64,000 nucleotides of DNA, from positions 1,922,001 to 1,986,000 of the forward strand of contig NZ_CP150145.1 of assembly GCF_037963835.1 (NCBI RefSeq), given 5' to 3'. The notes beneath the pieces were generated by a model. The model did not search any database. It saw only the letters and a program-made list of their open reading frames with translations, and was not told where the DNA came from. Position numbers and translations under genes: made by a program. This stretch comes from Paenibacillus sp. FSL H8-0332. GTDB taxonomy: Bacteria; Bacillota; Bacilli; Paenibacillales; Paenibacillaceae. Below, piece by piece: positions 26,397 through 35,167 of this stretch (positions are counted from its first letter, which is position 1; each line of letters opens with the position of its first letter).

Positions 26397-27347
26397 TTAT
26401 TGAATTAGCGTATAGCGGAATTTTTCAATATAGGATTCTTTCTTATGCTCGACACGTTGTAAATGGTCATAGAAGCTATGGGTGAATTTAAACACATGAC
26501 CATAATCCCAATCCTGCCCGCTATAGTCCTTTTCCCAAAACTTAATGTCGGTCGGCAATACGTCCGCACGCTCAGCCGGCTGCAGGGGTAAATGATCGAC
26601 AGGTGAAACCAGTTTGATGGGTTCTCCAGGTACAAGGTTACGGCTATGGCGCAGAACTTTAATCAGTTTCATTACAGGCGGTAATCCTCTTTGGAAAAAG
26701 GAGACATGGCCAAGGTCAAACAGGATGTTTAACGCGTGGGAGAAAGTCAGCATATGACCCATCAGATCATGATGTGCTTCTGCCCGGTAAATGACAGGGA
26801 AATCAGCTAATTCTTCCAGGACAAATGAAGAAAGCTCAGCGGGATTCGATATGACCGGAAAGCCGTCCTCGTCTGTAATCTCCATCCTCTTCACCTCGGA
26901 AGCAGAGAAACCAATCCATGAACGCCCCGGAATTGTCCGCTCAAACGAGCGGATAAGATCGGTTATTCCTGCAAGATCCTCCGCACTTCCCCAGCCCTTA
27001 AGTTCATGAATGGCCAGCAGACACGATGCGCTGTAAATCACATTATGACCGACCCAGTGTAACTGATCAATCGTTGTATCAAGGGCCTCAAGTATGGCAT
27101 TTACAGCTAGCTGCTCGTCACAGCCGGTACGATGTTGTGTGCCGTTCTCCCCAAGTATCCTTTGGATCATCGCTTCGGTCTGCAAAGCTACAAGTCGGAC
27201 AAGTTCTGGTGCCGGATTATTCGTTTTAATAAAAAAATGACTGCCAATAGCGGCAGCACCAAAGTGAGCCTGCCAGATATCCCCTGTGTCTTTTTTACAT
27301 GAAGAGATGAGTCTTAATCCGTCCCGCAGAATGGATGGGTTCAACAT
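26397..27347 (-). CDS. Unrecognised His-rich helical protein
   Basis: A 316-residue soluble protein that I cannot place in a family. It is predicted to be mostly helical, with several His-containing helices (QAHFGAAAIGSHFF, LHWVGHNVIYSASCLLAIH, AEAHHDLMGHMLTFSHALN, FKFTHSFYDHLQRVEHKK). Such spaced His residues might bind a metal, but this is only a possibility. AGGGGGGA lies 9 nt before the ATG. It is divergent from the amylase gene across 323 bp that hold an AACCGGTT operator core 63 bp upstream of this gene, so it may share a sugar-responsive regulator with the amylase. It has no signal peptide or membrane segment. Confidence 0.7.
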   Translation of the reverse strand: MLNPSILRDGLRLISSCKKDTGDIWQAHFGAAAIGSHFFIKTNNPAPELVRLVALQTEAMIQRILGENGTQHRTGCDEQLAVNAILEALDTTIDQLHWVGHNVIYSASCLLAIHELKGWGSAEDLAGITDLIRSFERTIPGRSWIGFSASEVKRMEITDEDGFPVISNPAELSSFVLEELADFPVIYRAEAHHDLMGHMLTFSHALNILFDLGHVSFFQRGLPPVMKLIKVLRHSRNLVPGEPIKLVSPVDHLPLQPAERADVLPTDIKFWEKDYSGQDWDYGHVFKFTHSFYDHLQRVEHKKESYIEKFRYTLIQ

Positions 27348-27409
27348 AATATCTGTCCCCCCTATATTGCAGCATTTTTATTTATCAGTCTAACACTATA
27401 TTTTCTGGA

Positions 27410-27422
27410 GGCAACCGGTTCC
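27410..27422. promoter_or_regulatory. Second, degenerate operator in the amylase divergent spacer
   Basis: GGCAACCGGTTCC shares the 8-bp core AACCGGTT with the perfect operator at 27568, but its flanks are imperfect. Centre-to-centre distance is 159 bp, close to 15 helical turns. Confidence 0.5.
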
Positions 27423-27531
27423 TGAAAAGAACTTACAGCTATTCGGCTGTGCCGAATAATATTTTTTTCATGTTTTGCAGAGTCGGCATCCCATATAGGA
27501 TGGGGCTTGTGGAAGTTATAAATTATATGTC

Positions 27532-27560
27532 TTGACAGCGCATACAGGGACATGTTAATT
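27532..27560 (+). promoter_or_regulatory. Sigma-A promoter of the alpha-amylase gene
   Basis: TTGACA (27532-27537) matches the -35 consensus perfectly and is 17 bp from TTAATT (27555-27560). The operator at 27568 covers the expected transcription start. Confidence 0.75.
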
Positions 27561-27567
27561 TTTATTG

Positions 27568-27583
27568 GGGAAACCGGTTTCCC
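27568..27583 (+). promoter_or_regulatory. LacI-family operator at the amylase promoter
   Basis: GGGAAACCGGTTTCCC is a perfect 16-bp palindrome with the central CG and AAAC/GTTT arms usual for LacI/GalR-family repressors such as MalR or CcpA relatives. It overlaps the predicted start site just after the -10 element, the classic place for repression. Confidence 0.75.
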
Positions 27584-27670
27584 TTGCATTAGAAAGATTG
27601 GAGTTATTGACGGCAGCTTATTCATTGCTGAAAGTGTGTTGCATCCGTTTTTATGAGAGGGAGATGAGGA

Positions 27671-30634
27671 ATGAAAAGTAAACGTACACGCCTACTTGTT
27701 CCCGTACTAATCACATCTATGATACTGTCGATCGCGATGAGCATGTTCGTTCTGCCCCCGGCCAGGGCTGAAGCAGCCAGCATTGGAACAGTAACCGAGA
27801 ATGACACGATTTATCAGATTATGGTTGACCGTTTCCATGACGGAAACACTTCCAATAATGCCACAGGAGCAGCCATCCGCTACGGGGAGAACTCTGAGGA
27901 GGATTTCCGTTACATGAAGGGCGGCGACTGGCAGGGGGTCATTGACAAGCTCCCGTATATTCACAATATGGGCTATACCGCGATCTGGATCTCACCGGTA
28001 GCCGAGCCCCAGATGACTAACCGTGAGAACAACGGTACAGGCAAGAACACTGCCTACCACGGCTACAATGTCAAAGATCCGAACAAGGCCAACCCTTACT
28101 TCGGCACCAAAGAAAAGCTGAAAGAGCTCGTAGACTCCGCGCATGCGCTCGGAATTAAGGTGATCATTGATGTCGTTCCCAACCACATCGGTGATTACAT
28201 GCTCGGCACTCAGGCCTATTATGATATCCCGTCCCTGCAGCCGGCTGCTCCGTTCAATAATCCGGCCTGGTATCACCATAACGGGGATATTAACTGGTCA
28301 CTTGCCGATGGACGGTACGATCAGTGGGCCCAGGATTATCTGGAGAATCATGATCTGGGTGGTCTGGATGATATCGACTTCGATGTTCCTGCCGCCAAGC
28401 AGGCCATCTTCAGCTCCATTAAAGGCTGGTTCGACTATACGGGGGCAGACGGTGCCCGTGTCGATGCGGCCAAGCTGATCAAGCCGACAGATATCGGCGA
28501 ACTTCAGAACCTGCTGGGCGTGAATACCTTCGGAGAGAATTTCGACGGCAATGCCGAATTCGTCTCCCGCTGGGTCGGTACCAATAAGGAGTGGGGGATG
28601 CTCGACTTCCCGCTGTTCTTCTCCGTGCTGAACAGCTTCGCGTACGGGCAGTCTTTTGACGCCAATATTAAAGGCACCCTGGCTCAAGACTCCTACTACG
28701 GCGGCAATGCCAACCATATGGTTACCTTCATCGACAATCATGACCGCAACCGCTTCCTGACAGAAGCCGGGGGCAGTGTTGAGAAGCTGCAGAATGCTTT
28801 GTCCTTTATTTTCACCGTGCGCGGAACGCCTGTGGTCTTCCAGGGAACAGAGCAGAATAAGGGCAACGGCAACGGGCAGATCATGACGGGCGGGATCGCC
28901 GATACATGGAACCGCTGGTCAATGGTGAAGCGGGATGCAAACGGCAATGTGCTGGAGAATTATTTCAATGAGAATGCCAGTACCTTCAAGCATGTAGCCA
29001 AGCTGAACGAGATCCGCAAAAACAACCCGGCCCTCCGCACCGGCACCCAGCGCGAAATGTGGTCCGCACAGAATCTGTACGCCTTCTCCCGGCGGATTGA
29101 TACGGGCACGAATGTCGGCCAGGAGGTCATCTCCGCATTCAGTAATGCATCCGGCGGATCACAGACGGTGACGCTGCCGCTGCGCGCCGAAAGCACGCTT
29201 ACCGCAGGTACAGTTCTGGTGAACCAGTTGAACCCCTCCGATACTGTGACTGTGCAGGCGGGCGGTGCCACCGGTAAGCAAATTACAGTTACCCTGGGTG
29301 CCAATTCGGCCAAGATCTACTCCAAGACTCAGTCCATCGTTGATACGAAGGCTCCGACTGTTCCGGAGAATGTAACGGCTACGGTCCAGAATGCCTCCAG
29401 TGCGCTAGTGTCCTGGTCGGCCTCCACGGATAATGTCGGAGTTACAGGGTATGAGATTTACCGCAATGGAGTCAAGATCGGAACCTCTGCGACTACATCG
29501 TATACCGATAGCGGATTATCCGGCAGCACTAATTATTCTTATACGGTAAAAGCGTATGACGCCGCCGCCAATCTGTCGGCACTTAGCGCAGCGGCACTGA
29601 TCGTCACACCAGCCGGGAACAGTGTAACGATATACTACAAGCAGGGTTACACCAATCCGTACATTCATTACCGCCCGGTTGGGGGTACCTGGACAGTCTC
29701 GCCGGGTGTAGCGATTCCAGCCGCTGAAGTGGCAGGCTATAACAAAATCACCATCAACATCGGCGCAGCCACCCAGCTCGAAGCCTGCTTCAATAACGGC
29801 AGCGGGACTTGGGACAGCAACGGCGGCAGCAATTACCTGTTCGGCACCGGCACCTGGACCTACACGCCTACAGGCAATATCCAGGCAGGCGGCCCGGTAA
29901 CGCCAACGGCATCGCCGACAGCTACGCCAACCGTAGCTCCAACAGCGACACCAACCGTAGCGCCGACCGCGACACCGACCGTAGCACCAACGGTAGCGCC
30001 AACGGCAACACCTGTGCCAACCGCCACTCCGGCGGGCAACACTGCGACAATCTATTACAAGAATACGGCGTTCAGCAATTCCTATATCCATTACAAGCTG
30101 GATGGGGCGACGGTCTGGACGACTTCACCGGGTGTGCAGATGCAGGCCTCGGACTTCAGCGGCTACAAGTCTATTACCATTCCGCTGGGCAGCGCTACAG
30201 GTCTGACCGCAGCTTTCAATAACGGCAGCGGCACCTGGGATAGCAATGGCGGTAACAATTATCATTTTGGTACCGGCAGCTCCAGTCTGGCAGGGGGGAG
30301 CTTAACCACAGGTGAACCTCAGGCAGACAGCGTGACCTTCCGGGTCAGCGTTCCGGCCTCGACTCCGGCGAATGCTCAGGTCTATCTTACGGGTTCATTC
30401 AACAGCTGGAATGCGGCAGATGCAGCCTACCTGCTGACCCGTGGCAGTGACGGCGTCTATTCCGTCACCTTGAACCTTCCGGCAGGCAGCGCTGTGACGT
30501 ATAAGCTGACACGCGGAAGCTGGGGCACGGTAGAGACTACATCCAGCGGCGCAGAAATTGCCAACCGGACGCTTACGCCGGCAGGCGGAGCGCAGACAGT
30601 GACAATAAGCGTGCAGCGCTGGAAGGATCAATAA
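27671..30634 (+). CDS. Secreted multidomain alpha-amylase (GH13, FN3, two CBM25, CBM20)
   Basis: A 987-residue exported starch-degrading enzyme. Signal peptide: about residues 1-36, ending PPARAEAAS. GH13 catalytic domain about 37-440, with DVVPNHIGD, nucleophile Asp in GARVDAAK (about 264), acid/base Glu in TFGENFDGN (about 288) and the transition-state Asp in FIDNHDRNRF (about 356). An amylase C-domain follows, then an FN3 domain about 558-648. Two CBM25 starch-binding modules (about 650-738 and 788-875; YYK, YIHYK/YIHYR, WTVSPG, NNGSGTWDSNGG) flank a (TATPTVAP)-type linker encoded by a short tandem DNA repeat at 29.91-30.03 kb. A CBM20 module about 885-987 (VYLTGSFNSWN) closes the protein. 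This resembles maltogenic or oligosaccharide-forming amylases; the product range is not predictable. GGGAGATGAGG precedes the ATG. Confidence 0.93.
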   Translation: MKSKRTRLLVPVLITSMILSIAMSMFVLPPARAEAASIGTVTENDTIYQIMVDRFHDGNTSNNATGAAIRYGENSEEDFRYMKGGDWQGVIDKLPYIHNMGYTAIWISPVAEPQMTNRENNGTGKNTAYHGYNVKDPNKANPYFGTKEKLKELVDSAHALGIKVIIDVVPNHIGDYMLGTQAYYDIPSLQPAAPFNNPAWYHHNGDINWSLADGRYDQWAQDYLENHDLGGLDDIDFDVPAAKQAIFSSIKGWFDYTGADGARVDAAKLIKPTDIGELQNLLGVNTFGENFDGNAEFVSRWVGTNKEWGMLDFPLFFSVLNSFAYGQSFDANIKGTLAQDSYYGGNANHMVTFIDNHDRNRFLTEAGGSVEKLQNALSFIFTVRGTPVVFQGTEQNKGNGNGQIMTGGIADTWNRWSMVKRDANGNVLENYFNENASTFKHVAKLNEIRKNNPALRTGTQREMWSAQNLYAFSRRIDTGTNVGQEVISAFSNASGGSQTVTLPLRAESTLTAGTVLVNQLNPSDTVTVQAGGATGKQITVTLGANSAKIYSKTQSIVDTKAPTVPENVTATVQNASSALVSWSASTDNVGVTGYEIYRNGVKIGTSATTSYTDSGLSGSTNYSYTVKAYDAAANLSALSAAALIVTPAGNSVTIYYKQGYTNPYIHYRPVGGTWTVSPGVAIPAAEVAGYNKITINIGAATQLEACFNNGSGTWDSNGGSNYLFGTGTWTYTPTGNIQAGGPVTPTASPTATPTVAPTATPTVAPTATPTVAPTVAPTATPVPTATPAGNTATIYYKNTAFSNSYIHYKLDGATVWTTSPGVQMQASDFSGYKSITIPLGSATGLTAAFNNGSGTWDSNGGNNYHFGTGSSSLAGGSLTTGEPQADSVTFRVSVPASTPANAQVYLTGSFNSWNAADAAYLLTRGSDGVYSVTLNLPAGSAVTYKLTRGSWGTVETTSSGAEIANRTLTPAGGAQTVTISVQRWKDQ

Positions 30635-30778
30635 CGTTCAATATTGTGGCGCAATAAGTCTGAGTAGTATCGGTCAACTGCTGGGGAGCTAGCGGAAGAA
30701 AGATGATTTCTAAAGACTCCTCGATGGATGGAATGATGCTGGCAGACTGAAGGAGCTCAAGTACGCCTTCGGCCATAA

Positions 30779-30965
30779 ATGTTGCATTTGTTGCAACTTA
30801 CCTTTCTAGGTACCTGGGTGTGTGGGAGGATTGTTGCATAAATTGCAGGAATTGTTCCACAGATCCGCCTGAAGATCGTGAAATGCTGCTTTTTCTGCAA
30901 CACTTTTGGTTTTGGGCTGATCTAATGAGGCGAATGTTGCATTTTGGGCAGGATTTTAGAAGTAA
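30779..30965 (+). repeat. Four-unit 51-52-bp repeat array (family 2, site D)
   Basis: Degenerate units of the form AATGTTGCATTT-N-GCAGGA-TTTT begin (GTTGCAT or variant) at 30781, 30833, 30885 and 30936, so the spacing is 52, 52 and 51 bp. The first unit is a perfect hairpin, GTTGCA-TTTGT-TGCAAC; the others keep 3-5 of the pairs. It lies in the 885-bp noncoding stretch between the amylase gene and the phosphate sensor gene. Confidence 0.75.
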
Positions 30966-31088
30966 CCGGCTCTCTCCCGCGAATAGCGAATAAACCAGTA
31001 GATGATACGCTGAAAGTTAGTGGGAGACCAAAGAGTCATTGGTTATAAGTGTATACAGAATTGCTCTTTATTTAAGAGGCATGATACT

Positions 31089-31117
31089 GCCCTTTAATAA
31101 AGGGCGATTTCTTTTTT
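31089..31117 (+). terminator. Isolated rho-independent terminator
   Basis: GCCCTTT-AAT-AAAGGGC followed by GATTTCTTTTTT. It is 455 bp after the amylase stop, so it either ends a long 3' region or a small unannotated transcript. Confidence 0.8.
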
Positions 31118-31184
31118 AATTCATTATATGGACTGGGTTTAAGGGTTTAGGGTTTGCTGTATCTCCCACCTCTTAAACAGCGCA

Positions 31185-31301
31185 GCGGGCGGACTGATTG
31201 TGGAGAAGCGGCAGCGTTCGCCTTTGTGTCCGGATTTTCACCGCTAAGGTAAAAATAATAAAATCTGGACACAACAGCGATCGGAACAACAGTCCGTTTG
31301 C
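31185..31301. repeat. Long imperfect inverted repeat (about 115 bp)
   Basis: Inner arms TTGTGTCCGGATTTT (31224-31238) and AAAATCTGGACACAA (31260-31274) are complementary with one G-T pair. Outer arms GCGGGCGGACTG (31185-31196) and CAGTCCGTTTGC (31290-31301) pair with three G-T pairs. The whole would fold into one long hairpin. A 13-bp direct repeat, CGCTCCATCCTCG, follows at 31327 and 31365. No gene is seen in 30635-31519. Confidence 0.7.
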
Positions 31302-31419
31302 GGAGCGTCCATTATAGATCCCACAGCGCTCCATCCTCGGCCCAGGCTCTTGGATCTCAGATATCGCTCCATCCTCGCCCCTCAGTATATTCCAGCCCCG
31401 CCCCCCGCTCTCCGCACAT

Positions 31420-31436
31420 TTTACACTCCGTTGATA
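31420..31436 (+). promoter_or_regulatory. Possible Pho box upstream of pnpS
   Basis: TTTACA-N5-TTGATA has the 11-bp period of PhoP half-sites, but the second half is a poor match and no -10 follows at the distance seen at phoP and pstB. Confidence 0.3.
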
Positions 31437-31519
31437 ATCGCCGCCGGAACTGGTATTTTGCCGAAAATGAAGGTAGAGTGTTCTAAAGGACATAATGACA
31501 AGGAAGAGGACTACTGCTG

Positions 31520-33313
31520 ATGAAACCATTCCGCATTCGACTTACCATCATACTTATGGCACTGATAGGAATATCAATGACCGGGGCCGGGATCACCATG
31601 GCTCAGCTGTTCAAGGATTCGCATATTTCCGTGCTGGAAGAGAACATGTCCCGGGAAATAAAGCTGCTCTCCGGCACCTTTTCATTCATGGATACCAGCA
31701 GTCCGGATGCCCTGAACTACTATACAGAACAGGCAGAGAAGATCTCCAGCTTGACCGGATCACGCGTCACCTTCATTACGAAGCAAGGCCGGGTTATCGG
31801 CGACTCGGAGAAGAATCCGCGCGAGATGGACAACCACTCTACCCGCGAGGAGGAGCTGCTGGCCGCGAAGGAGGGGATTGGCCGGGCGATCCGTTACAGT
31901 GATACATTAGACCGTGAAATGATGTATGTGGCGGGTTCCGTGTCCTCGGATCAGGGCTTTGACGGGTATATCCGGCTGTCGATGGGGCTGGATACCGTAA
32001 CTGAAGGACTGAACCGGGCGTGGATGATCATGGCAGGGGGGCTGGTGCTGCTGTTCATTGCCGCAACCTTGGTGAGCTACAAAGTGGCTTCCAGTATGAC
32101 CTCACCGCTGGAGCAGATCACCAGAGTGGCACGGCGGATTACCGATCTCGATTACGATGCCCGTGTGCCCATGAAGCGCAAGGATGAGATCGGCCAGCTG
32201 GCAACAGCCATCAACGCGATGGCCGACAGTCTCCAGGCTCAGCTGAAGACCATTCGCGACAATGAGGACCTGCTGCAGAGCGTACTTGATAACATGACCG
32301 GCGGCATTGTGATGATTAACGCTGAAGGAGAGATTGCCCTGCTCAACCGGGCCGCCGAACGGCTGCTCGATGTGAAGAACAGCGAGATGACCGGGCATTC
32401 CTATAAGGAGATCAAGCATCACTATGAGCTTACCCGGCTGATCGATGATGGAGTATCCGCAGGTGTACCTGTTCACGAGGAGCGCAGCATTTATAATCCG
32501 GTGGAGCGGATTGTGCGTCTGGACGGGGTGCCTATGATCCAGGACGGCTGCTCCCGGGGCATGCTGTTCCTGCTTCAGGAGGTTACAGAGATCCGCCGGC
32601 TTGAGAAGATGCGCAGCGAATTCGTCGCCAATGTCTCCCACGAGCTGAAGACCCCTGTCGCTGCGGTAAAAGGCTTCGCCGAGACCCTCCTCGGCGGCGG
32701 TGTTACGGATGAGAAGACAGCGCGTTCGTTCCTGCAGATTATTTACGATGAGAACGAACGGCTGAACCGCCTGATCGGTGACATCCTGGAGCTGTCCAAA
32801 ATCGAATCCAAACGCGTTCAGCTGGAATGCTCCCCGATTCATCTGATCGAGTTCTTCGACTCCGTGCTGGAAACGCTCAGCAAGGTAGCGGAGAAGAAAA
32901 AGATTACGCTCAGCTCGGATGTGCCTGCGGAGCTATTTATTGAGGGAGATGAAGACAAGCTGCGCCAGATCTTCATGAATCTGCTCTCCAATGCGATCAA
33001 CTACACCCAGGACGGGGGCAATGTCAGAGTGACGGTGGTGAGTATCCAGAAGAAGGATGGCACCGAGAGCGTGCGCTTTACAGTCAGCGATACGGGGATG
33101 GGGATTCCGCGTAAGGATCTGCCCCGGATCTTTGAACGCTTTTACCGGGTGGACAAAGCCCGCTCCAGAAGCTCCGGCGGAACCGGCCTCGGTCTATCCA
33201 TCGTGAAGCATCTCGTCGAGCTGCATCGCGGGTCTATTAACGTAGAGAGCGATCTGGGCATTGGCAGCTCATTTATCCTGGAATTGCCGCTGCTGCAGGA
33301 AGAGAATCAATAA
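31520..33313 (+). CDS. phoR: Phosphate-sensing histidine kinase PnpS/PhoR
   Basis: A 597-residue membrane sensor kinase, matching PhoR in domain order. TM1 (about 8-30), an extracytoplasmic PAS-like region, TM2 (about 165-187), HAMP (about 190-240), a cytoplasmic PAS (about 245-355), HisKA with FVANVSHELKTPVAAVKGFAE (phosphorylated His about 374), and HATPase with N, D-x-G-x-G (DTGMGIP) and GGTGLGLSIVKHL. It senses phosphate limitation, in other bacteria together with Pst/PhoU, and phosphorylates PhoP. The usual B. subtilis order is phoP then phoR; here the kinase gene comes first and a separate Pho-box promoter sits between the two. GAAGAGGAC precedes the ATG. Confidence 0.92.
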   Translation: MKPFRIRLTIILMALIGISMTGAGITMAQLFKDSHISVLEENMSREIKLLSGTFSFMDTSSPDALNYYTEQAEKISSLTGSRVTFITKQGRVIGDSEKNPREMDNHSTREEELLAAKEGIGRAIRYSDTLDREMMYVAGSVSSDQGFDGYIRLSMGLDTVTEGLNRAWMIMAGGLVLLFIAATLVSYKVASSMTSPLEQITRVARRITDLDYDARVPMKRKDEIGQLATAINAMADSLQAQLKTIRDNEDLLQSVLDNMTGGIVMINAEGEIALLNRAAERLLDVKNSEMTGHSYKEIKHHYELTRLIDDGVSAGVPVHEERSIYNPVERIVRLDGVPMIQDGCSRGMLFLLQEVTEIRRLEKMRSEFVANVSHELKTPVAAVKGFAETLLGGGVTDEKTARSFLQIIYDENERLNRLIGDILELSKIESKRVQLECSPIHLIEFFDSVLETLSKVAEKKKITLSSDVPAELFIEGDEDKLRQIFMNLLSNAINYTQDGGNVRVTVVSIQKKDGTESVRFTVSDTGMGIPRKDLPRIFERFYRVDKARSRSSGGTGLGLSIVKHLVELHRGSINVESDLGIGSSFILELPLLQEENQ

Positions 33314-33357
33314 CCCTGGGGATCATAGCGGATCCTAATAGAGAATAAATTTATAAT

Positions 33358-33389
33358 TTTACACCAAGTTAACATTGTGGTGCTATGAT
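33358..33389 (+). promoter_or_regulatory. Pho-box promoter of phoP
   Basis: TTTACA (33358-33363), five bases, then TTAACA (33369-33374) give the PhoP direct repeat with 11-bp period. TATGAT (33384-33389) follows after 9 bp. This suggests autoregulation by PhoP. Confidence 0.8.
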
Positions 33390-33443
33390 GTGCATGTGTG
33401 CAGTTTTGTAAAATTAATAACCTATGAAAAGACGGGGGAACCT

Positions 33444-34172
33444 ATGGCACAACGATTGCTTGTCATTGAAGACGAACCGACACTGGCCCGGCTGCTGTCT
33501 TATAACCTGACACAGGAAGGCTACGAGGTGACGGTGGAGGATCATGGAACGGCAGGATATGACCGTGCGACTAGAGAACCTTTTGACTTGATCGTACTGG
33601 ATCTGATGCTGCCCGGCATGAACGGCATTGACATTCTGGATAAATTGCGTGGACAAGGCATCCGCACACCGGTTATAGTGCTGACGGCCAAGAATGCGGA
33701 AGAGGATGTCGTCCGCGGGCTGAAGTCCGGTGCGGATGACTATATTACGAAGCCCTTCGGCGTATCCGAGCTGCTGGCCCGGGTCAGCGCAGTGCTGCGG
33801 CGTATCTCCGGCATTGCCGAAGAAGCTCCGCCCGAGACAGCGGTATCTGCATCGACGATTATTCTCGGACAGCTGGAGATCTATCCCGAGCGTTATGAAG
33901 TCTCGCTGGGCGGACAGAGCATCAATCTGCGGCCGAAGGAATTTGAAGTGCTGCTGTATCTGGCCCGGAAGCCGGGCGTCGTTCTGACGCGGGATGATCT
34001 GATGAATGCGGTCTGGGGCTTCGACTATATCGGAGGCCAGCGTACCGTAGATGTGCATGTCAGCTCCCTGCGCAAGAAGCTGGAGCTTGACCCTGAATCC
34101 GTGCATATCGATTCCATCCGCGGCGTGGGCTACAAGCTGGTCGTCAACAAGAAGAGAACACCGGTCATTTAA
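33444..34172 (+). CDS. phoP: Phosphate response regulator PhoP
   Basis: A 242-residue OmpR/PhoB-type regulator. The receiver has the acidic pair (IEDEP), phospho-acceptor Asp in LIVLDLMLPG, the Thr in VLTAKN and the Lys in TKPFGVSELLA; the C-terminal winged helix has INLRPKEFEVLLYLARKPG and RTVDVHVSSLRKKLE. It binds TTAACA-like direct repeats, which are present before its own gene and before pstB. The ATG at 33444 (MAQRLLVIEDE) follows GGGGGAAC; the longer frame starting at 33375 would begin inside the promoter. Confidence 0.95.
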   Translation: MAQRLLVIEDEPTLARLLSYNLTQEGYEVTVEDHGTAGYDRATREPFDLIVLDLMLPGMNGIDILDKLRGQGIRTPVIVLTAKNAEEDVVRGLKSGADDYITKPFGVSELLARVSAVLRRISGIAEEAPPETAVSASTIILGQLEIYPERYEVSLGGQSINLRPKEFEVLLYLARKPGVVLTRDDLMNAVWGFDYIGGQRTVDVHVSSLRKKLELDPESVHIDSIRGVGYKLVVNKKRTPVI

Positions 34173-34240
34173 CATGACGGTGTTCTTTTCTCACAAGATA
34201 AGCATCTTCTCCTCCGGCATTGTCTAACTGTACAAGGATT

Positions 34241-34294
34241 TTTACACTGCGTTAACAATTCTCTGGAGCTCTATTTACACTGAAAGCTTATCAT
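34241..34294 (+). promoter_or_regulatory. Pho-box promoter of pstB-phoU
   Basis: TTTACA (34241), TTAACA (34252) and TTTACA (34274) lie on an 11-bp grid (offsets 0, 11, 33). The last ends 9 bp before TATCAT (34289-34294), exactly the geometry of the phoP promoter. Confidence 0.8.
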
Positions 34295-34332
34295 GGGGAA
34301 CGAAGATGATGAGAAGGAGACAACAGAAACTA

Positions 34333-35088
34333 ATGAAATCCATCATTGACATAGAGAAGCTAGATCTCTACTATGAGTCATTCCATGCCCTGAAGAATGT
34401 GGATTTGCAGATTCCGGAGAAGCAGGTGACCGCTTTTATCGGACCCTCCGGCTGCGGGAAATCCACACTGCTGCGTACCCTTAACCGTATGAACGACATG
34501 ATTCCCGGAACACGTATTGAAGGTAAAGTAAATATCGGCGGCAAAAATATCTACAGCGACGAGATCGAAGTGGAGAGTCTGCGCAAGCAGGTGGGGATGG
34601 TGTTCCAGCAGCCCAATCCTTTTCCTAAGTCGATCTATGATAATGTGGCTTATGGCCCGCGTCTGCACGGTGTGAAGAGCAAGGCCGAGCTGGATGTCCT
34701 TGTAGAGCAAAGCCTGCGCCAGTCCGCGCTCTGGGAGGAAGTGAAGGATTTCCTCAAGAAGTCTGCCTTAAGTCTGTCCGGAGGCCAGCAGCAGCGTCTT
34801 TGTATTGCCAGAGCCCTTGCCGTACAGCCGGATATTCTGCTGATGGATGAGGCGACGTCAGCGCTCGACCCGGTGTCCACACTCAAGATTGAGGAGCTGG
34901 TCCAGGAGCTGCGGGATAAGTATACGATTGTAATGGTCACGCATAATATGCATCAGGCCGCCCGGGTATCGGGACGCACTGTATTTTTCCTGAACGGCGT
35001 CATTGTGGAGGCTGCGGACACGGAGCTGTTGTTCTCGAATCCGAGAGATTCCCGCACAGAAGATTATATCTCCGGCCGCTTCGGCTAA
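34333..35088 (+). CDS. pstB: Phosphate ABC transporter ATP-binding protein
   Basis: A 251-residue ABC ATPase that powers high-affinity phosphate uptake. Walker A is GPSGCGKST (37-45), the signature is [16 protein letters not shown], Walker B is [13 protein letters not shown] and the H-loop is VTHNMHQA; the PstB-typical [13 protein letters not shown] start, NRMNDMIPG and [17 protein letters not shown] are present. The ATG at 34333 gives the usual N-terminus, though its AAGGAG is 13 nt away; the ATG at 34306 would place its ribosome binding site before the predicted transcription start. The channel genes pstC/pstA and binding protein pstS are not next to it. It forms an operon with phoU. Confidence 0.93.
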   Translation: MKSIIDIEKLDLYYESFHALKNVDLQIPEKQVTAFIGPSGCGKSTLLRTLNRMNDMIPGTRIEGKVNIGGKNIYSDEIEVESLRKQVGMVFQQPNPFPKSIYDNVAYGPRLHGVKSKAELDVLVEQSLRQSALWEEVKDFLKKSALSLSGGQQQRLCIARALAVQPDILLMDEATSALDPVSTLKIEELVQELRDKYTIVMVTHNMHQAARVSGRTVFFLNGVIVEAADTELLFSNPRDSRTEDYISGRFG

Positions 35089-35167
35089 GGATGACTGACT
35101 CGTAAGTCTCAGGTTCACTCCGTTCACCCGATATGACCATATGTTTTTGAGGAGGAGCACTTTCGAT

